Under the pieces are notes generated by a model, which was not told where the DNA came from, ran no database searches, and saw only the letters and a list, made by a program, of their open reading frames with translations. 23,841 bases of DNA. Origin: JBBSNV01 sp964458605 (lineage in GTDB: Bacteria > Pseudomonadota > Alphaproteobacteria > Reyranellales > JAQSWP01). The stretch is from assembly GCA_964458605.1 (NCBI GenBank), contig CAYWLS010000039.1:1-23841 (forward strand). Reading direction: 5' to 3'. Both the position numbers and the translations under genes were made by a program. Below, piece by piece: positions 23,202 to 23,841 of this stretch. Every line of letters begins with the position of its first letter. Within the stretch, counting starts at the first letter, position 1.

Positions 23202-23841
23202 ATGATGAAGCTGATCGTCCCCGATATTTTCAGCGCCGCGTTGCGGCTGAGCTGGCGCCAGCGCCGGGCGCTGTTCGACATCGCCCTGCTGCCGATCGTG
23301 TTCTCGCTGGTGATCGACATGGTGTTCAAGCCGCTGCTGGTCGACACCAACTACACGATCGACCTGCAGCGCAATCCGGCCGGCATGATGCTGGGCATCA
23401 TCGCCTACTTCCTGCTGTCGCTGATGCCCTGGGCCGCCTTCGCCGTGGGCTGGACCCGCCACTGCCTGATGGGACCGCCGGCAGTGCACGCCACCTGGAC
23501 ATGGCGCGAGACCCGCTATTTCGGCGCCATGCTGAAGCTGTTCCTGGTCTATGCCGGCTGCCTGTTCCTGGCGCTGATAGCCCTGATGATCCTGCGCGGC
23601 GGCCAGATGCCGACCAGCAAGTCGCTGGTGCTGATGGGGCTGGCACTGCTGTTTACCGTCGGCTACCTGCTGGCGCGGCTATGCCTGGTGCTGCCGGCGG
23701 CGGCGGTCGATCTGCGCTTCGATCTGGGCACGGCGCTGCGCTACAGCCAGCGCAACGGCTGGCGGCTGTTCGTCGTACTGATCCTGCTGCTGCTGCTGGC
23801 CTATTTCGGCGGCCTGTTCGTGGTGATCGTGGCGGCGCGGC
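23202..23841 (+). CDS. Polytopic membrane protein, unknown function (cut by window end)
   Basis: At least 213 codons, running off the right edge. It begins MMKLIVPDIFSAALRLSW (ATG 23202; a second ATG at 23205) and has about five hydrophobic stretches: near residues 25-42, 65-85, 108-130, 143-165 and 183-210. Between helices are an amphipathic segment HATWTWRETRYFG and a cytoplasmic-looking DLRFDLGTALRYSQRNGWR. I do not recognise the family; the layout is like many uncharacterised alphaproteobacterial inner-membrane proteins. Probably cotranscribed with the preceding gene, 31 bases away. Confidence 0.8.
   Translation, partial: MMKLIVPDIFSAALRLSWRQRRALFDIALLPIVFSLVIDMVFKPLLVDTNYTIDLQRNPAGMMLGIIAYFLLSLMPWAAFAVGWTRHCLMGPPAVHATWTWRETRYFGAMLKLFLVYAGCLFLALIALMILRGGQMPTSKSLVLMGLALLFTVGYLLARLCLVLPAAAVDLRFDLGTALRYSQRNGWRLFVVLILLLLLAYFGGLFVVIVAAR

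Overview
The window is about 24 kb of GC-rich chromosomal DNA, almost certainly from an alphaproteobacterium and most like the Rhodospirillales (this placement is inference). Three things point there: a DUF4167 protein beside clpB, the run lysC, nitronate monooxygenase, ptsP, and the run rodZ, ispG, hisS, prfA, prmC, DUF4167, clpB. No tRNA, rRNA, CRISPR array, insertion sequence or phage gene was seen. Most long open frames opposite the real genes are high-GC shadows.

Left part (1-7101). clpB (minus, cut by the window start) has a heat-shock-like promoter and a leader hairpin. It is divergent from a MOSC-domain gene. DUF4167, prmC, prfA and hisS follow on the minus strand; transcription runs hisS, prfA, prmC, then DUF4167.

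Middle (7102-9255). A compact arsenic operon, arsR-arsI-arsC-aqpS (minus), lies between ispG and hisS, which are adjacent in many proteobacteria. Its four genes overlap or nearly touch. It has its own sigma70-type promoter, an operator over the -10 box, and a strong intrinsic terminator just upstream of hisS. It seems to use an aquaglyceroporin channel in place of an ArsB or Acr3 pump, and it carries a C-As lyase family enzyme. arsR looks leaderless, and arsC has no ATG/GTG/TTG at the position where its fold requires a start; an ATC sits there behind a good Shine-Dalgarno site.

9285-17362. Two small genes (a two-helix membrane protein and an unrecognised 113-residue protein) trail ispG. Upstream are the RodZ-like cell-shape protein, PtsP (EI-Ntr), a nitronate monooxygenase family protein and LysC, all on the minus strand.

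Right part (17503-23841). ubiG (plus) is divergent from lysC. It is followed by a 640-bp AT-richer islet with one intact unknown gene and the tail of a broken one. Then come DUF1178 (minus), a small methyltransferase (plus), and the minus-strand operon comF-grxC-nit, which pairs a glutaredoxin with a probable deaminated-glutathione amidase. An NDUFAF5-like methyltransferase and a polytopic membrane protein (cut by the window end) run on the plus strand.

Most genes are housekeeping: translation, isoprenoid, ubiquinone and lysine biosynthesis, nitrogen-PTS regulation and proteostasis. The distinctive accessory element is the arsenic operon. I did not find a clearly new multi-gene system.
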